In this document: positions 40,250 through 51,900 of the stretch, piece by piece
How positions within the stretch are numbered: position 1 is the first letter of the stretch
Layout of the letters: each line of letters starts with the position of its first letter
DNA from: Lepidurus packardi
Lineage: Eukaryota; Arthropoda; Branchiopoda; Notostraca; Triopsidae
NCBI GenBank assembly: GCA_023053545.1
Contig: JAKZAN010000002.1
Span: forward strand, 9,234,790-9,298,789
Direction: 5' to 3'
DNA: 64,000 nt
Made by a program: the position numbers and the translations under genes
The notes under the pieces: generated by a model
Told to the model about the DNA's origin: nothing
The model's input: only the letters and a program-made list of their open reading frames with translations
Databases searched by the model: none

Positions 40250-40760
40250 GCACTACACTAAATGATCCCTACCGATGAGCAGGACCAAAATATGCTCGGC
40301 TCTCTGCGCGTATGCTAACGGAATTTGTGCCAACGACAACGACCGCACCGTAGTCTTCGCATTCATGAGTGCGGAGAGACACGCGCCAGCCAGCCGGACG
40401 GACTGCAGGAGAGACGGCCAACTCTTCTGTGTACCACACAGTTCCACAGTCGGACCCAACCCACCCCTCACCATCACCAAGAACTGGGGGGCGCTTTGCA
40501 AAAGCCCGAAAAGGGGCGCGGCACGCCAGTGAACCGACTAGGGCTACAGGGCTACGACACAACACAACACGCGCTAGCCCCATGGGAAATAGACGGATAC
40601 GAAGAAGGGGTCAGAACGTTCCAAACCTGGATAAGCTAAACCCGCCCTTAGGCGTCTAACTTTTTTCCTACTTTTTTGCCTCCTATCTCTTGTATACACC
40701 ACCACCACCCTGCGCACCCTCCAACCCACTCCGTGACCGACTCTCTGACTGCGCATCTTT
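40250..40760. other. GC/CpG-rich island, possible 5' exon or promoter of mbl
   Basis: GC and CpG content are visibly higher than in the flanks, and frames stay open on both strands for 80-105 codons, as expected in GC-rich DNA. None of these ORFs has a domain. It lies about 6.5 kb upstream of the mbl start exon, so a noncoding leader exon or promoter is one possibility; I see no firm core promoter. Confidence 0.3.
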
Positions 40761-41199
40761 CTGATGCAGCAGACTCCCCGTCATCGCAATGATGTGACCC
40801 CAAGCTTTTTCACGCTCTCAGAAAGCCGAACGCCATATTACAAAACCCGTAAGTCAAACCGGTCAAGCCTCATGCCTCGTTTTTCCTCCAAAAGCCTTTC
40901 CCTCTATACAGCAGTCACACACACTGACACATTTACACTTTTCAAAAGCCAGCTTAAAAATGATAAAAGGCTTTTCAAATGTCCCCAAAACTGGTTAGGT
41001 AAATTTTCAGTATGAGGAATACCAGCATCTATGTTAAAACAATATGCATAACCAGTATTAAATAAATTATACTACTCCTACTATTATTAAAGACATTAAT
41101 AATATTAATTCGGCATACGTCCGCTATCGTTTCCGAAACTAGGAAGAAAAAGAATAGCAGCAACACAGTAATAAATCATACTAATGTTAATTACAGTTA

Positions 41200-41594
41200 A
41201 GGCCACGGTGTACTGCAAGTATTTGATCTTTTTTTGTCCAAAGACGGCACTAATGTCGTACCCCTATATCATGAGAATTATGCAACTTGAAACCAAACTT
41301 GAAACCTTAAAACCTGAAAACTTAAATTAAATTTAATTATATAATTCAAAAAGTTTGTTTTGATATCTTAAAACGCTGCGCCAAAAGACTTTGACGATAA
41401 ATACAAGTAAATGTGTTCTTAGTATAAATAATAATCAGCAGGACAAAGCGAAAAAAAGAAAGGAAACAAGTCTCAAATGTCAATAAGCACAAGCGAAAGC
41501 AGCGTGCATTCGAAGCCAATCAAGGTCTCTCTTTTGCTGGGATCCTATTCAAAAGATAGTCTAGCTATAGTACACTGAGTTTACTGTGGCTCCT
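41200..41594. mobile_element. TA-flanked palindromic MITE, copy 5 (about 395 bp)
   Basis: TA precedes AGGCCACGGTGTACTGCAAG. GTCCAAAGACGGCACTAATG and ATTATGCAACTTGAAACC follow, as in copy 1. The right end (GTTTACTGTGGCTCCTTA) is a diverged complement of the left, also next to TA. The middle is changed and the right arm is mostly lost. Confidence 0.7.
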
Positions 41595-42339
41595 TACTTC
41601 GTTCCATCACTGTCATGTCCTAGAACGTTAGAGCTTTTGGACTGTAAGATAAGCTCCATGCATAAGAGCCGAACCAAGATGTAACGGATTTGGGTTTACG
41701 GGAAGAGGCGGGGCCAAAGGTGGAAAACCATGACCCAGACATGGATGTCGATAATTATGCGGCTTATATGAACTCTTGTCTGTCATTTCTAAAAACTTAA
41801 ATACGCGGCGAACCTGGGGTTCCACATACATACACAAAAAAAAAGATTGGCATGAGAAGTCCCCAGTGGCAAGCTCCACCCTTTGGCCTGTGTGTCAGCG
41901 GTCGCTCTTTGGCGTCGCGACGCCGGGGCGTCCCGTCCCCGTCCCGTGTATACTCGTGTTATCGTGACTCACTAACACACTCCTTGCGGGCTGCCTTTAC
42001 TCTATTGCATTCCCCCCGAGCACACATGCAATCGTGTCACTCCTTCTCTCTCCTCCTATTTCTCAAAAAAAAAAAAAAAAAAAAAATGCCTTGCTGGCTT
42101 TCAAACTCTTCCCAAAAGTTCAAAACGCCCTTTTCCAATTGCAATAAGGGAGAAGAGAGGGGGGGAATACCTAAAAGAATTAAAACAGACAAAGTCCGCG
42201 CGCGCGCACAAAGAAATGCTTGTGGGATTTTGTGTTCCTTCTGGAATAAGTTCCTCTGTCACGGTCCCAAAGTTCATTGAAGTATCCGTACCGAAGTTTG
42301 CTCCAATTCTTTTGGATAAGCCGTCCCCGAGCCATTGGC
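41595..42339. other. no gene seen; poly-A tract
   Basis: A run of 22 A at 42065-42086 follows a CTCCT-rich stretch, and CGCGCGCGC stands near 42199-42206. ORFs here lack domains. Confidence 0.4.
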
Positions 42340-42507
42340 ATGTAAACTTTGGGTTATGACGTCACAGAGGTGTTGTCCGAAAGCCGCGAAACCCTATTTC
42401 ATGAAATCTCCTATCTGTAATAGTCTAATTACTACTCTGCGCATGATGGAAAGGAACATATAACTAGAAGCGAGATTTCTTACTCTATTTCTTAAGGCAA
42501 AGGTTTT
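42340..42507 (+). repeat. TGACGTCA-bearing dispersed repeat, copy 2 (shortened)
   Basis: TATGACGTCACAGAGGTGTTG, then a deletion relative to the other copies, then TTTCATGAAATCTCCTATCT...GCGCATGATGGAAAGGAACA and ATTTCTTACTCTATTTCTTAAGGCAAAGG. It matches both halves of copy 1 (29.8 kb, opposite strand) and copy 3 (48.7 kb). Confidence 0.65.
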
Positions 42508-45500
42508 TTGTTTTCTTTTCGGTGGCGCTTCGCCCTTTTTAAAAGCGCCTTGAGCTGCTGCAAAGTCCGATAGTAAGCAGACGGCGCTCGAAAATAGCTC
42601 GTCCTTGACTATATTTTACCCACGTTTCCTTTCACATGGAGCATCGGTTGAGCAAGCGTAGCTAAATATATGTGTTCACACCCTCCCAAATGACCTAAAC
42701 AAGGGAAATTCCGCCTCTCCTTATCTTCCCCCTTTTCCCAAACCGAGCCTATACACAAAGTCCAATATCCTGGGCAATAAGCGAGTAAACGTTACCCTCT
42801 TCTTTTCGAAAACTCTCTGGAAAAGTAGCCACATTTATCTCAGTCCGACACAACCCCTCTTGCACCCGTTTTCTAATTAACTCTCCACGCACTTTTACCA
42901 TATATCTTCTATCCCCATCTACTTCCGAAATGTCCCACAGATTACCCCGGCCGTGTACAATGAAAAGAATTATGACTGTCGCTGGCGAAAGCGATTTAAG
43001 TGCAAATTTGATGCTAATGGAAAGATTTGTAAAGACTCGCAGTAAAGCAAAAAGAGAACAAAAAACATACCACTACTGCCTTAACATCCTTATGGAGTAG
43101 GAGGATTTATATATACACGTGGAGTACGTGAGCAGCGTCACAGAGATTAGTCTGGCAACGGGCCCAAAACTCTTATCTACTTTTTTTCTGTTCGGCTTAT
43201 TCGCACAGACTTTAACACTGCCCCCAAAAAGAACGGGCTATTTACTAGCTAAGAAAAATAAAAAAAAAAGACTCGTTACTGCAAAAGACAAAAGATTCCC
43301 TACGCCAAAAAGCAGCCAGACACCCATAATAACTGCTGTTACTGTGCTCTGCGCTCAATTTACAAGAGCTTTTAGCTGAAACCTTCCAAAGGATAGGAAA
43401 ACCTGGATCAGATGAACCCACCAGAAAGCTGTTTCATTTATCAATTTGTTTCGTAAACAAATTAATGGTCAAAAAATCTTACAGAACCATCCAGAAAAAT
43501 TAACATTTTCTTTCAGAACGAAATCGTCCCAAAATTGGACTTTTTCCCCTGAAGGGAGGAGTTTTGGCAGGGCGAGGGGAAGAGGGTGGACAGCTTTAGG
43601 TATCTGAATTCATGCAAATATCCGTCCACATATTTCCTCCATCAAATCCCTGCTTTTGGGTGGATGCAAAGATGCGAGAGTCCTACCGCATAGAGAGAGC
43701 GAGCCAGGGCCATTTAACTTGGCCATACTACGGAAAACGATGACGCTACACTAAGTTTCGAAGGAAGACGACGACGAACGAGGCACAAAGAAAAACAGCT
43801 CATCATTTTTCACCGCTCGTTGGCTACGGAGTCCTCGACAATCGAATCAACGAGACCAAGCTTTATTCCTCCCCACCCCCCTTTTTTGGCTCGAGCTCGT
43901 TTCCTCATCTTCCGTCGTCTGTGGAGTCTGTGAACGGGAGAGAGAAACGATTCATTTTTTCTTATTCCTTCTTTTTCATCCTTCTTCACTTGTTTCGCTC
44001 TTTGGATGGGTGTGTATACTGTGTATATGTGATGGGCTTGGCCGTATGACGGCTGGGGAGTGAAATTGCAGTGACAAGGCCTTATAGAAAAAAAGACCTT
44101 ATAAAAAAACTTGTAAAAGGGGAAGAAACTCCCCCTCAAGTAAAACTACATATATAGTGTATATACAGTAAACCAGTAAACGCGGTTACCGAGGAATGAA
44201 GCACCATATCCAGCGTATCCCGTCTCCTGCCTTATGTGTAGAGCTTGAACTTGGCCTTTTTTTATCTTTAGGGGAGGTGGGTCAGGGTGGGAGAGGGGGA
44301 GGGGGTTGGGGAGATTGGTTATATTGCATATTGGCAGTCAATGAGGGAGTCATTCCGCATGGCTGCAACGATAGAGAAGATGTCGCTCTAATATTGCAAC
44401 TTGTCTTATCGCCATGCATGTACCCCCCTCTTCCCTTCATAAACTTCTTATTCTCGGTTATTGTCGTTTTTGGCCAATTCCGTCCCTTTGCGAATTGAAT
44501 GGCATACCATGTCTGCTGGTACAATGCGTAAAGATGTAATCGAGAGCCTTCATGTTGTCTCTTTCTCCCCTTCCCAATTAACTCAAGTTCTGGGGCGCTG
44601 GATATGGGACTCAATGCATCTCCAAACTCTTACCCTAATATGCAGAAAAAAAACGGAAAATGAAATAAAAAAAACAAAAAGGAGGTCAAAGGAATCACTG
44701 GCGAGCTCATTGAAATACAACTTGGGTTCTTGTTCAGCGACTCATCTATGACTGTGCATATTTTCACAACCCCTTCTGAAAAAAAAAGAAAAGAAAGTGA
44801 AAAAATCGATTTTCATTTTCCCGTCAGATTCTCGCTGGCTCAACAGAGAGATTTCACCAGGGAGCGTCACACACAAAAGAGCGAAGCAGACACCGGCCGT
44901 GCTCCACAGATCCATTAGAAACATCGGCGTAACCCAAGATATCCCTCAGGTATACCACACGCCGACACATGAAGAGTATTGGGCGTGGTCCCACTGGGCG
45001 TAGCCGCGACACAAAAGTAGTTTTCCTCTTTTTGGGGCCATTTTCTTTATTTTTTTGTCATTGTCGGTCTGCTTGCTGTGTTATACTCCCATTCTATCCG
45101 GAGTAACATCATGTTTCCACTTTATCAAAAAAGAAAATCCTTGCAGCCCACGTCGCTAACAGAAAAGAGAATAGGGGAAAAAATAACAATCTGCAGCACA
45201 CGGCGTAAATAAATTCCAGAGGGCGTCGTCGTTAGGGAAGTGGCAGAAAATGGGAAAGTTTGCACACGTGGATTTCACTAATTTTCGAGCTTTTTCCCGG
45301 TGCAAACTCTTGCGAGTACAAAACTATGCCGATGCAGCTGCACTCGTGTCAACTTAGGCAGATTGACGGCAACTCCGGTCCGACCGACTTTTGCAGCGGA
45401 ATCCGACACCTTTTGCGAACGCGGGGCAATTAGTCGCTCCGTAACGCGTTGTAAACAGACGTGTTACCCGTTTCTACAGCCAAGTTCCCCTCCAAAGTGA

Positions 45501-46151
45501 TTCTTGTGTCTTTTTATGCCGTCTTTTCGTGTCGCTTTTAAACTCGAGCTAATTGTGAACATTCCCAAAACCTAACAAAACATGCATAAACTACCCCAAG
45601 ATTTATGGCGACAAAACGTCTCATATCTTTTCCTTAGCGCTTTTCTTTTCAAAGGTAAAAACAGCTTGTTTGACAACTGCAGTCTTTTCTCTTACTCCTT
45701 TTTTTGTCGTCATGAATGTAGTTTTAAAGCCCCTTACTGCCTTCAACTCAGAAACTTGGTTTTTTCCCTTTCAGCACAATACTGTCCGGAAAGATTTATT
45801 GATATGTTTTTACATAACTACAGAATTCTTCTAGAACCTTTAACCTTCAGTAATCTTGTGCCATCATTCCAGGAAACTACCAAAAAGGGGTTTAACAAGT
45901 TTAACCTATTACCGTACAGGAAATGCAGCATCAGATTCCTACACATTGTCTATGGTGTGTGGTTCTTGCTGCCCTTGTTGCCTCACGTCACAAGTCTCGT
46001 CTAACGTTCACACAGTAGGTGAGCGGGGAGAACGAAGATTCATTGTTACAATTCCCACTGCGGCGCTTGAGGGCAGCACAGGACCTACTAAACGTACACC
46101 ACTACCTTTCCCCAAATGAAGCCTCCCGTCAAGCTTCGCTTCCTGAGGCAC
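42508..46151. other. no gene seen
   Basis: Anonymous DNA with short ORFs only. A CpG-richer patch lies at about 45300-45460. Nothing here supports a coding call. Confidence 0.4.
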
Positions 46152-46325
46152 GAATAGCATGGGGAAAGCAAGTGCGCTTTTACATAAACACTCTTACGCT
46201 CTTAACGGCTATTTCGTCAAAATATCTTGACAGTAATGTAGCCAGTACCAGCACACACGGTAAGGCAGTCGTGCTTTTCCCTTTTTTCTTTACATAATTT
46301 GCCAAATGCAAATGAATTTGCACAT
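46152..46325 (+). repeat. direct duplication, unit 1
   Basis: It begins GAATAGCATGGGGAA, has AAATATCTTGACAGTAAT in the middle and ends GCCAAATGCAAATGAATTTGCA. The same three blocks in the same order occur at 46632-46793. Confidence 0.65.
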
Positions 46326-46631
46326 TTCTTTAGCACCTTTGCTAAACAAGCAACATCACAGGACACCGTCATCCCCTAGACGTTATTTTAACCTATTAAA
46401 AAAAAATCATACATATTGAGTGCATGGTTTCTAAGCTATCTTGCACACCACTTTATGCGCAAAAGTAGTGCGCGGTTCATACAACCATAACAAACAAGTG
46501 CTCCTCCTAGCGGTAGCTAGGGTATAACAAGCTTAGCTGTAAGGGATTGTTCTTGTACTGTTTTTTATTCGTTGATGTACTGTTCTTTATTTCAATTAAG
46601 GCTCAACCGTATACCTTAGCTTTGTATTGGC
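46326..46631. other. spacer between the duplicated units
   Basis: About 306 bp without a recognisable feature. Confidence 0.5.
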
Positions 46632-46793
46632 GAATAGTATGGGGAATTTCGGAACAAAGTTTTGAGAAATCCAGTGCATTTAATGAAAAAAATATTTGAC
46701 AGTAATCTTGAGCTTGCTAACAGGTAGCGCACACCTATGCAAATTTTTTTCCAGTTAGTACTAAATTAGCCATATGCAAATGAAGTTTGCAAC
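46632..46793 (+). repeat. direct duplication, unit 2
   Basis: GAATAGTATGGGGAA, then AAATATTTGACAGTAATC, then GCCATATGCAAATGAAGTTTGCA. The shared ATGCAAAT is the octamer motif. No frame stays open in both units, so the conserved part is not obviously coding. Confidence 0.65.
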
Positions 46794-48699
46794 TACGAGA
46801 AATACGTTACCTAAAAACCTGTCTTGCATTAGCTGATAATAAAAGAAAAATTAAATTTTAGTGTGCTTTCAAATCTGACAAGCCGTTTTCGGGAAATCGT
46901 GCTCCGAAAGTTTGAGACTTGATGTGGGACATTGTGCTGCTACAGCATAACTGTGGTGACAAATCGTACTTTCCCGAATCAAAACAAGCGTAGAAACTTT
47001 GCGGTAATTAGCTATCTATTTCTTTTCTTACTTTCGTACGCAAGGCTTTCGCAAAACAATAACAAATCAGTGCCATCTGTGACTCTTCCCATCCATAAGC
47101 TAAGGTATACGGGAGCCTTAAGAAGTATAACAAGTGAAAAGGAAGACGAAAAATAATAATTAAAAAAAAACATTGGAAAAATCAGCATAAGCACGAAAAG
47201 GATGTAGGGTTCGAAAATTTTTTTCGGGGTGGTTTCTTAAAAAAGTCCCCTTTTTAAGACACACAGTTTCCTCACACCTTCAACTGGGGAGGGGGGGGGG
47301 GGTGTGTTCTGGTGCTGGACTTAGATACGACTTCTTTTCCAGGGTACAAAGCCAAAGTAAATCGCGGCATCTTGTGTGGGTTCTCTCTTTCTTCCTTGCT
47401 CATTTTTCATTTTCAGCTGGGAGGCCAGAAAACGCAAGCTAACCTACTTTTTTCTTTCTTTTTCCGGGAGGGGGCTTGCTCGTATATATAACTTTGTATT
47501 TATAGGTATTTGTCATGGTGTTTTCAGTTTAGAGAGCCTTGTCTTAAGAGATCTTGCCTCCGTTTTTCACACTCCCCCCCCACACAGCCTCAAACCAAAA
47601 GCTTACAAGGAACTTCTTAGCGAAACCCCCGATTCCGTGGGATATTGCGTTTCCTGACCCTGGCCCGAGTGTTGAGTGAGAAGCTGGGCTTGCTTTTGCT
47701 ATCTTCCTCGAAGCAGCCTCTTTCTCCCTTCGCTTCCTTCACGATTGACTTTCCGGGAGTGAGGGGGGGGGGGGGAGGCTATGCGTGCGTGGGGAAAGAT
47801 ATTTTCTCTTGACTTACACACAGCCTCAAACCTTATTCCGCCTTGTCTGTTATTCTAAGCGATGCGAGATGCTCTTTTCCCGCCCTAAAAATTCCGCCCG
47901 CGTGCCTGTGGTACATATACAGTGTTTATCTCGGACCTCGTCCAAAACCGAATAGGTATGTATAGTTTCGGACAGCTAATAAGTCCTAATGTCGGTCCTA
48001 TGCAAAGTTATGGTCCGTGAAGAGATGGTCCCAAGTTTGGATTTGCAACTGAATTTATTCGCCGCTCGGCGAAGAGAAAAGAATGCTATTTTTATTTTAT
48101 TATCGAATATTTTATTTTTGGCAATGGATTTTCCTTAGCCAACTTTGGTTGCGGAGCAATTTCTTTTGTCCCGTTATGCTAGACAGGAGCTAGACCAACA
48201 TGACGAAAAACTTCCTTTTCCTTTTCCTTTTCCGCGTGTCTTCTCCTCTTAAATAATACAAAGAAATGGGGGAAAAAATGGTCTGGAGTAAAGAAAAGTA
48301 AACGCCGACAGTTGATAAACGGTAACGACTCGAGCAGCTTCTTCTACTTCTTAAAAGTTCCTTTTTTTGTCTCCGCAGTAGTTTTTTCCCTTCACTTCGT
48401 ATTCAGTGTACCGGCGAAGTGGAGTAAAACCGGGTAAAAAGCCTTTGATTGGCCTTGTTCAATCACTCGTAACTAAGTCGCCGAGCTCTACTGCTGCTAC
48501 TGTTATTTTACACTCCCCTCATCTTTTTTTGACGACGCGGAGACCAAGACACATACCGCGCAAGCAAAGTTCAAAATCATTAAAATAACTTTGGACAAGT
48601 TATCACCAAAAATTACATATTCGGATTTTAATGCATCCTTGTAGTTTACGCTTTTCTGGAAACGACGACTTTTGTTTTGAATTTTTAGGATACGCCGTT
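46794..48699. other. no gene seen; poly-G tracts
   Basis: G runs stand at 47291-47302 and 47763-47775. The ORFs have no domains. Confidence 0.4.
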
Positions 48700-48965
48700 C
48701 ACGAGTTCTTGACCTGCAAATTTGGTCGTGACGTCACAGAGGTGCTATGGTGTGGCTTACGGCGCTTGCTACCACGATTAGTGTTTGCTGCCATGCCTGA
48801 AACTATAAACAAAGCTCTCGAGTGTCCATAGAAGCCCATCCCTGACGTCACACAGCCACGTGATCCTATTTTATGAACTTCTCTTATTTATTAGCTTAAC
48901 TGTTACTTCGCGCATAATGGAAGGCAATATATCACTGGAAACACGGTTTTTTGTTCTATTGTCCA
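48700..48965 (+). repeat. TGACGTCA-bearing dispersed repeat, copy 3
   Basis: The fullest plus-strand copy. CGTGACGTCACAGAGGTGCT and TGGTGTGGCTTACGGCGCTT stand at the left. A second CTGACGTCAC is near 48843. The right half reads CGCGCATAATGGAAGGCAA...TTTTTTGTTCTATT. Same order of parts as copy 1 on the other strand. Confidence 0.65.
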
Positions 48966-51900
48966 GGATTTGTTTTGGGAGGCTGTTTCCACTGTAAAGG
49001 ACCCCCCACTACTTCCATATCCCAGCGAAAATACAATCATGAAACGGAAGATGCTACTTTTGTCACCGTCATCCTCGTCCGGGCTAAATTAATCGTCGCT
49101 TTCGTTTCTTCCCTGGGTACCTGATCTTAAGAAGCTCAGGGATGCTCCTATCTCAACAAACTTAAACATCCCTTTTCCCATTTCTTCTTCTGCTTCTCAA
49201 AATAGATAACAAAGCATTTTCTCTTTTCTTGGGTGTAAGACAGGTCACCTTATAATCTTTCTCTCTCTCTTTTCTCTTTCATTTTCAGTCGTGTCCGCCA
49301 CGAGTGAGCAGCTGGCAACAAAAATCTCCTGATGAGTCACTTCAGACTTTTCAGGGACGACAAGACTTTTGCATGAGCATGGGCGAGTCCTCCTTTTAAC
49401 AGGCGGCGTCATATGCCACCGCAGCCAGGTGAAGACCAAACAATTTAAAAAAAAAAGAAATACTTAGCTGACTCATGCCGGACGTTTTTCTTTCATTTAT
49501 CTTGTTACCCTCCTCAAACCAAAATCTTTGGCTTTTCAATCAACTTGGGATCATAAGCTAGACGATCCTCGTCAGAAAATAAAGCCGAACCTTCTTATCT
49601 TTATTTTATGATTATTTTTATTTGTTTTGTTTTTTTGCTCCATCGCAGGGGCGATTGCAGCCTCCTTTTAGACTTGCAAATCTCGTTCATCCTCTCCTGT
49701 GGAAGTCCCAAAAGAAATAAAAAATAATAACAATACAAAAACGGCTGCCATCACACATGTTTTTTAAGCCCAGACTCTGTCACAGCCACCGGAAAAATAA
49801 CTTTCGCTAAGAAATTGGGAACAGCGCGAAAGAAGGGGGGAGGGGGTACTTAGGCGACAAACTTATTCATCGTCATGCCCGTTTTCTTCATCCACAATAG
49901 CCCCGCAAGTCGGCCATTTCAAATAGGTAGGACATAAACTTGCCATCCGACGAATAAAAACCGCAGCAGAAAACTCAGCAGCCGAGTCAGGAAGGTGCGG
50001 TCAACCAACGCTAAAGAGGCCAAGGAAACTCGGAAAACCGCATATAGAAAAACGCGCGTTTAGAAAAAACAAAAAAACTCGACTACCCAATTCCCAACAA
50101 ATTTTCACATTTTCTTTTCCTAGTAACGCCTCAAAAAATATCGCGAATTTTCTTGTTTTAGTACTTCATTTCCTTTCCTTTTTCCGTCGTATTTTTATGA
50201 AAAGGCAGATCCGTTCTGGACTGATTCTGACAATAAACATCATGCTCGGCTAACTGCCTTAGTCTGGGCCAAGTGTCTGCTCCCAAGAAGAGGGCCAAAA
50301 ACTCAAGCAAACTTTAATTGCTTGAATGCCTGCCAAAAAGCGTCGCCAACTTCGAGTTCCTTCGAACTTCCCTTGTTCAAATGTCTCATGCCTGCTTGAA
50401 CTCATCGTTCCTATGAGGTCGTCAGAGATGCCAATAGGAAAACCTTAAATAAGAAGAATCCCTCCAACTCTTTGCCAACTTTTTTTTCTTTGCACCAACG
50501 GAAAAAAACCACCCTTGTTATATGAGCTCGGTATTTGTGTTTCTCTCGTTCTTTTTTCTTTGTTTCAATTCATTTTTTTGCCCAAGACATTAGAATAGTT
50601 GTTTACATGGCAGAAGACAACAGGTTGCCAGCGTCTCCGCGTCTCTTTCCTCTCTATATGTGTGATAAGTGTGGGCAACTCCAAGTTCGCTGTCAATTTT
50701 CCCACGAAGATCCTGTGTTTCTCGGAGCAGAAAACTTGGAGACAGAAACTGCCTTTCTGGGACTCATATCTTGCATAAAAGCGACACAAAATGAAACAAG
50801 AATGGAACCAATCTCAAAAAAAGGATCCAAGAAATGTAAAACTCGTTCTAAGCCGAGTCCATAGAGCCGTAGATTCAGACAGACCCACCCTTCTGGACGG
50901 ATAGGCTATAGCAGACTTCCTTTAACTCTAGGAATGGAGTTAAAGGAAGACACAGTTATTTTTTCACGGATAAACAGGATAAAGACAAAAGACGAAAGAC
51001 GAAAAAAAGGTGTTGTATGTCTCACTCAGCTCCAGATTGCTTCTCACGTCAAGTTGGCTAGTTTCGGAAACAGCAGCTGTGTATCTGAGTGTGCGGATTT
51101 TCTCCAGAAAACTATTGCCGTTATGACTAACCCCCCCGCCCCCGTTTTTTCCGTCTTTTTGGGCGCTTTTATAAATTGCTTCGCGACCAAAGCCAGCACA
51201 ACTACATTTTTTGCCGTCTCTCTGCACACACATATATAGAGCCATACTCCTATACGGGGATATCACACAAATCTCCCCCTCCCGTTACGCCACCTGGCTG
51301 GCACCCATCACTGTCATTTGCATACCAGTCGTTTCATTTTCGGAGAGCGCCAGGCATTATGTGACATTACAGCGTCCCTTGGGAAATTCTTTCATTAATA
51401 AGTCGACGAAAACGCAGCTATTTGTCTCTCAGCCGTCCCCAGAAATAAGGAAATAAAAGAAAAAAGTAATAAACCAACTTGCCAATCTTTTACCTTAGCC
51501 TTAACATGGAATTGCTCAACCCAAGTTGAAACTTGAGGACCATGCAAGCAACTGTAACTTTAGGTCCACTCTCTATTGCACACGCCTTCAGCCAAGCTTA
51601 TCTAAAAGCAACGCAAGAAGGTAATTAGAAGCTCGCTCTTTTTCGTGATAATGATCTCTTGTCTCGCTAGGCACCCCCACAGAAACTCCGTTTGGGATCT
51701 TTTTTTTTATTTGTCTGTCTATCTATCTATCTCTATTTATATAAAGAAACACGTCACATCTTCTAACTTGTGCATATCCCCATGTTTGCCTGAAACTCGA
51801 TATCTAAAGAGTTTCCGTGCTTTAGCTTTTTCCTCTCCTCTCGAGTTTCACGTTTTGCTTCTCGACGCGTATACAATTCTACCGTCTCGGACTCTTTTAG

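Noticed and set aside
50535-50864. 109-aa ORF with CDKCGQLQVRCQFSH
   Set aside because: Cys spacing does not match CCCH or any zinc motif I know, and the N-terminal part is low-complexity; no clear splice context.
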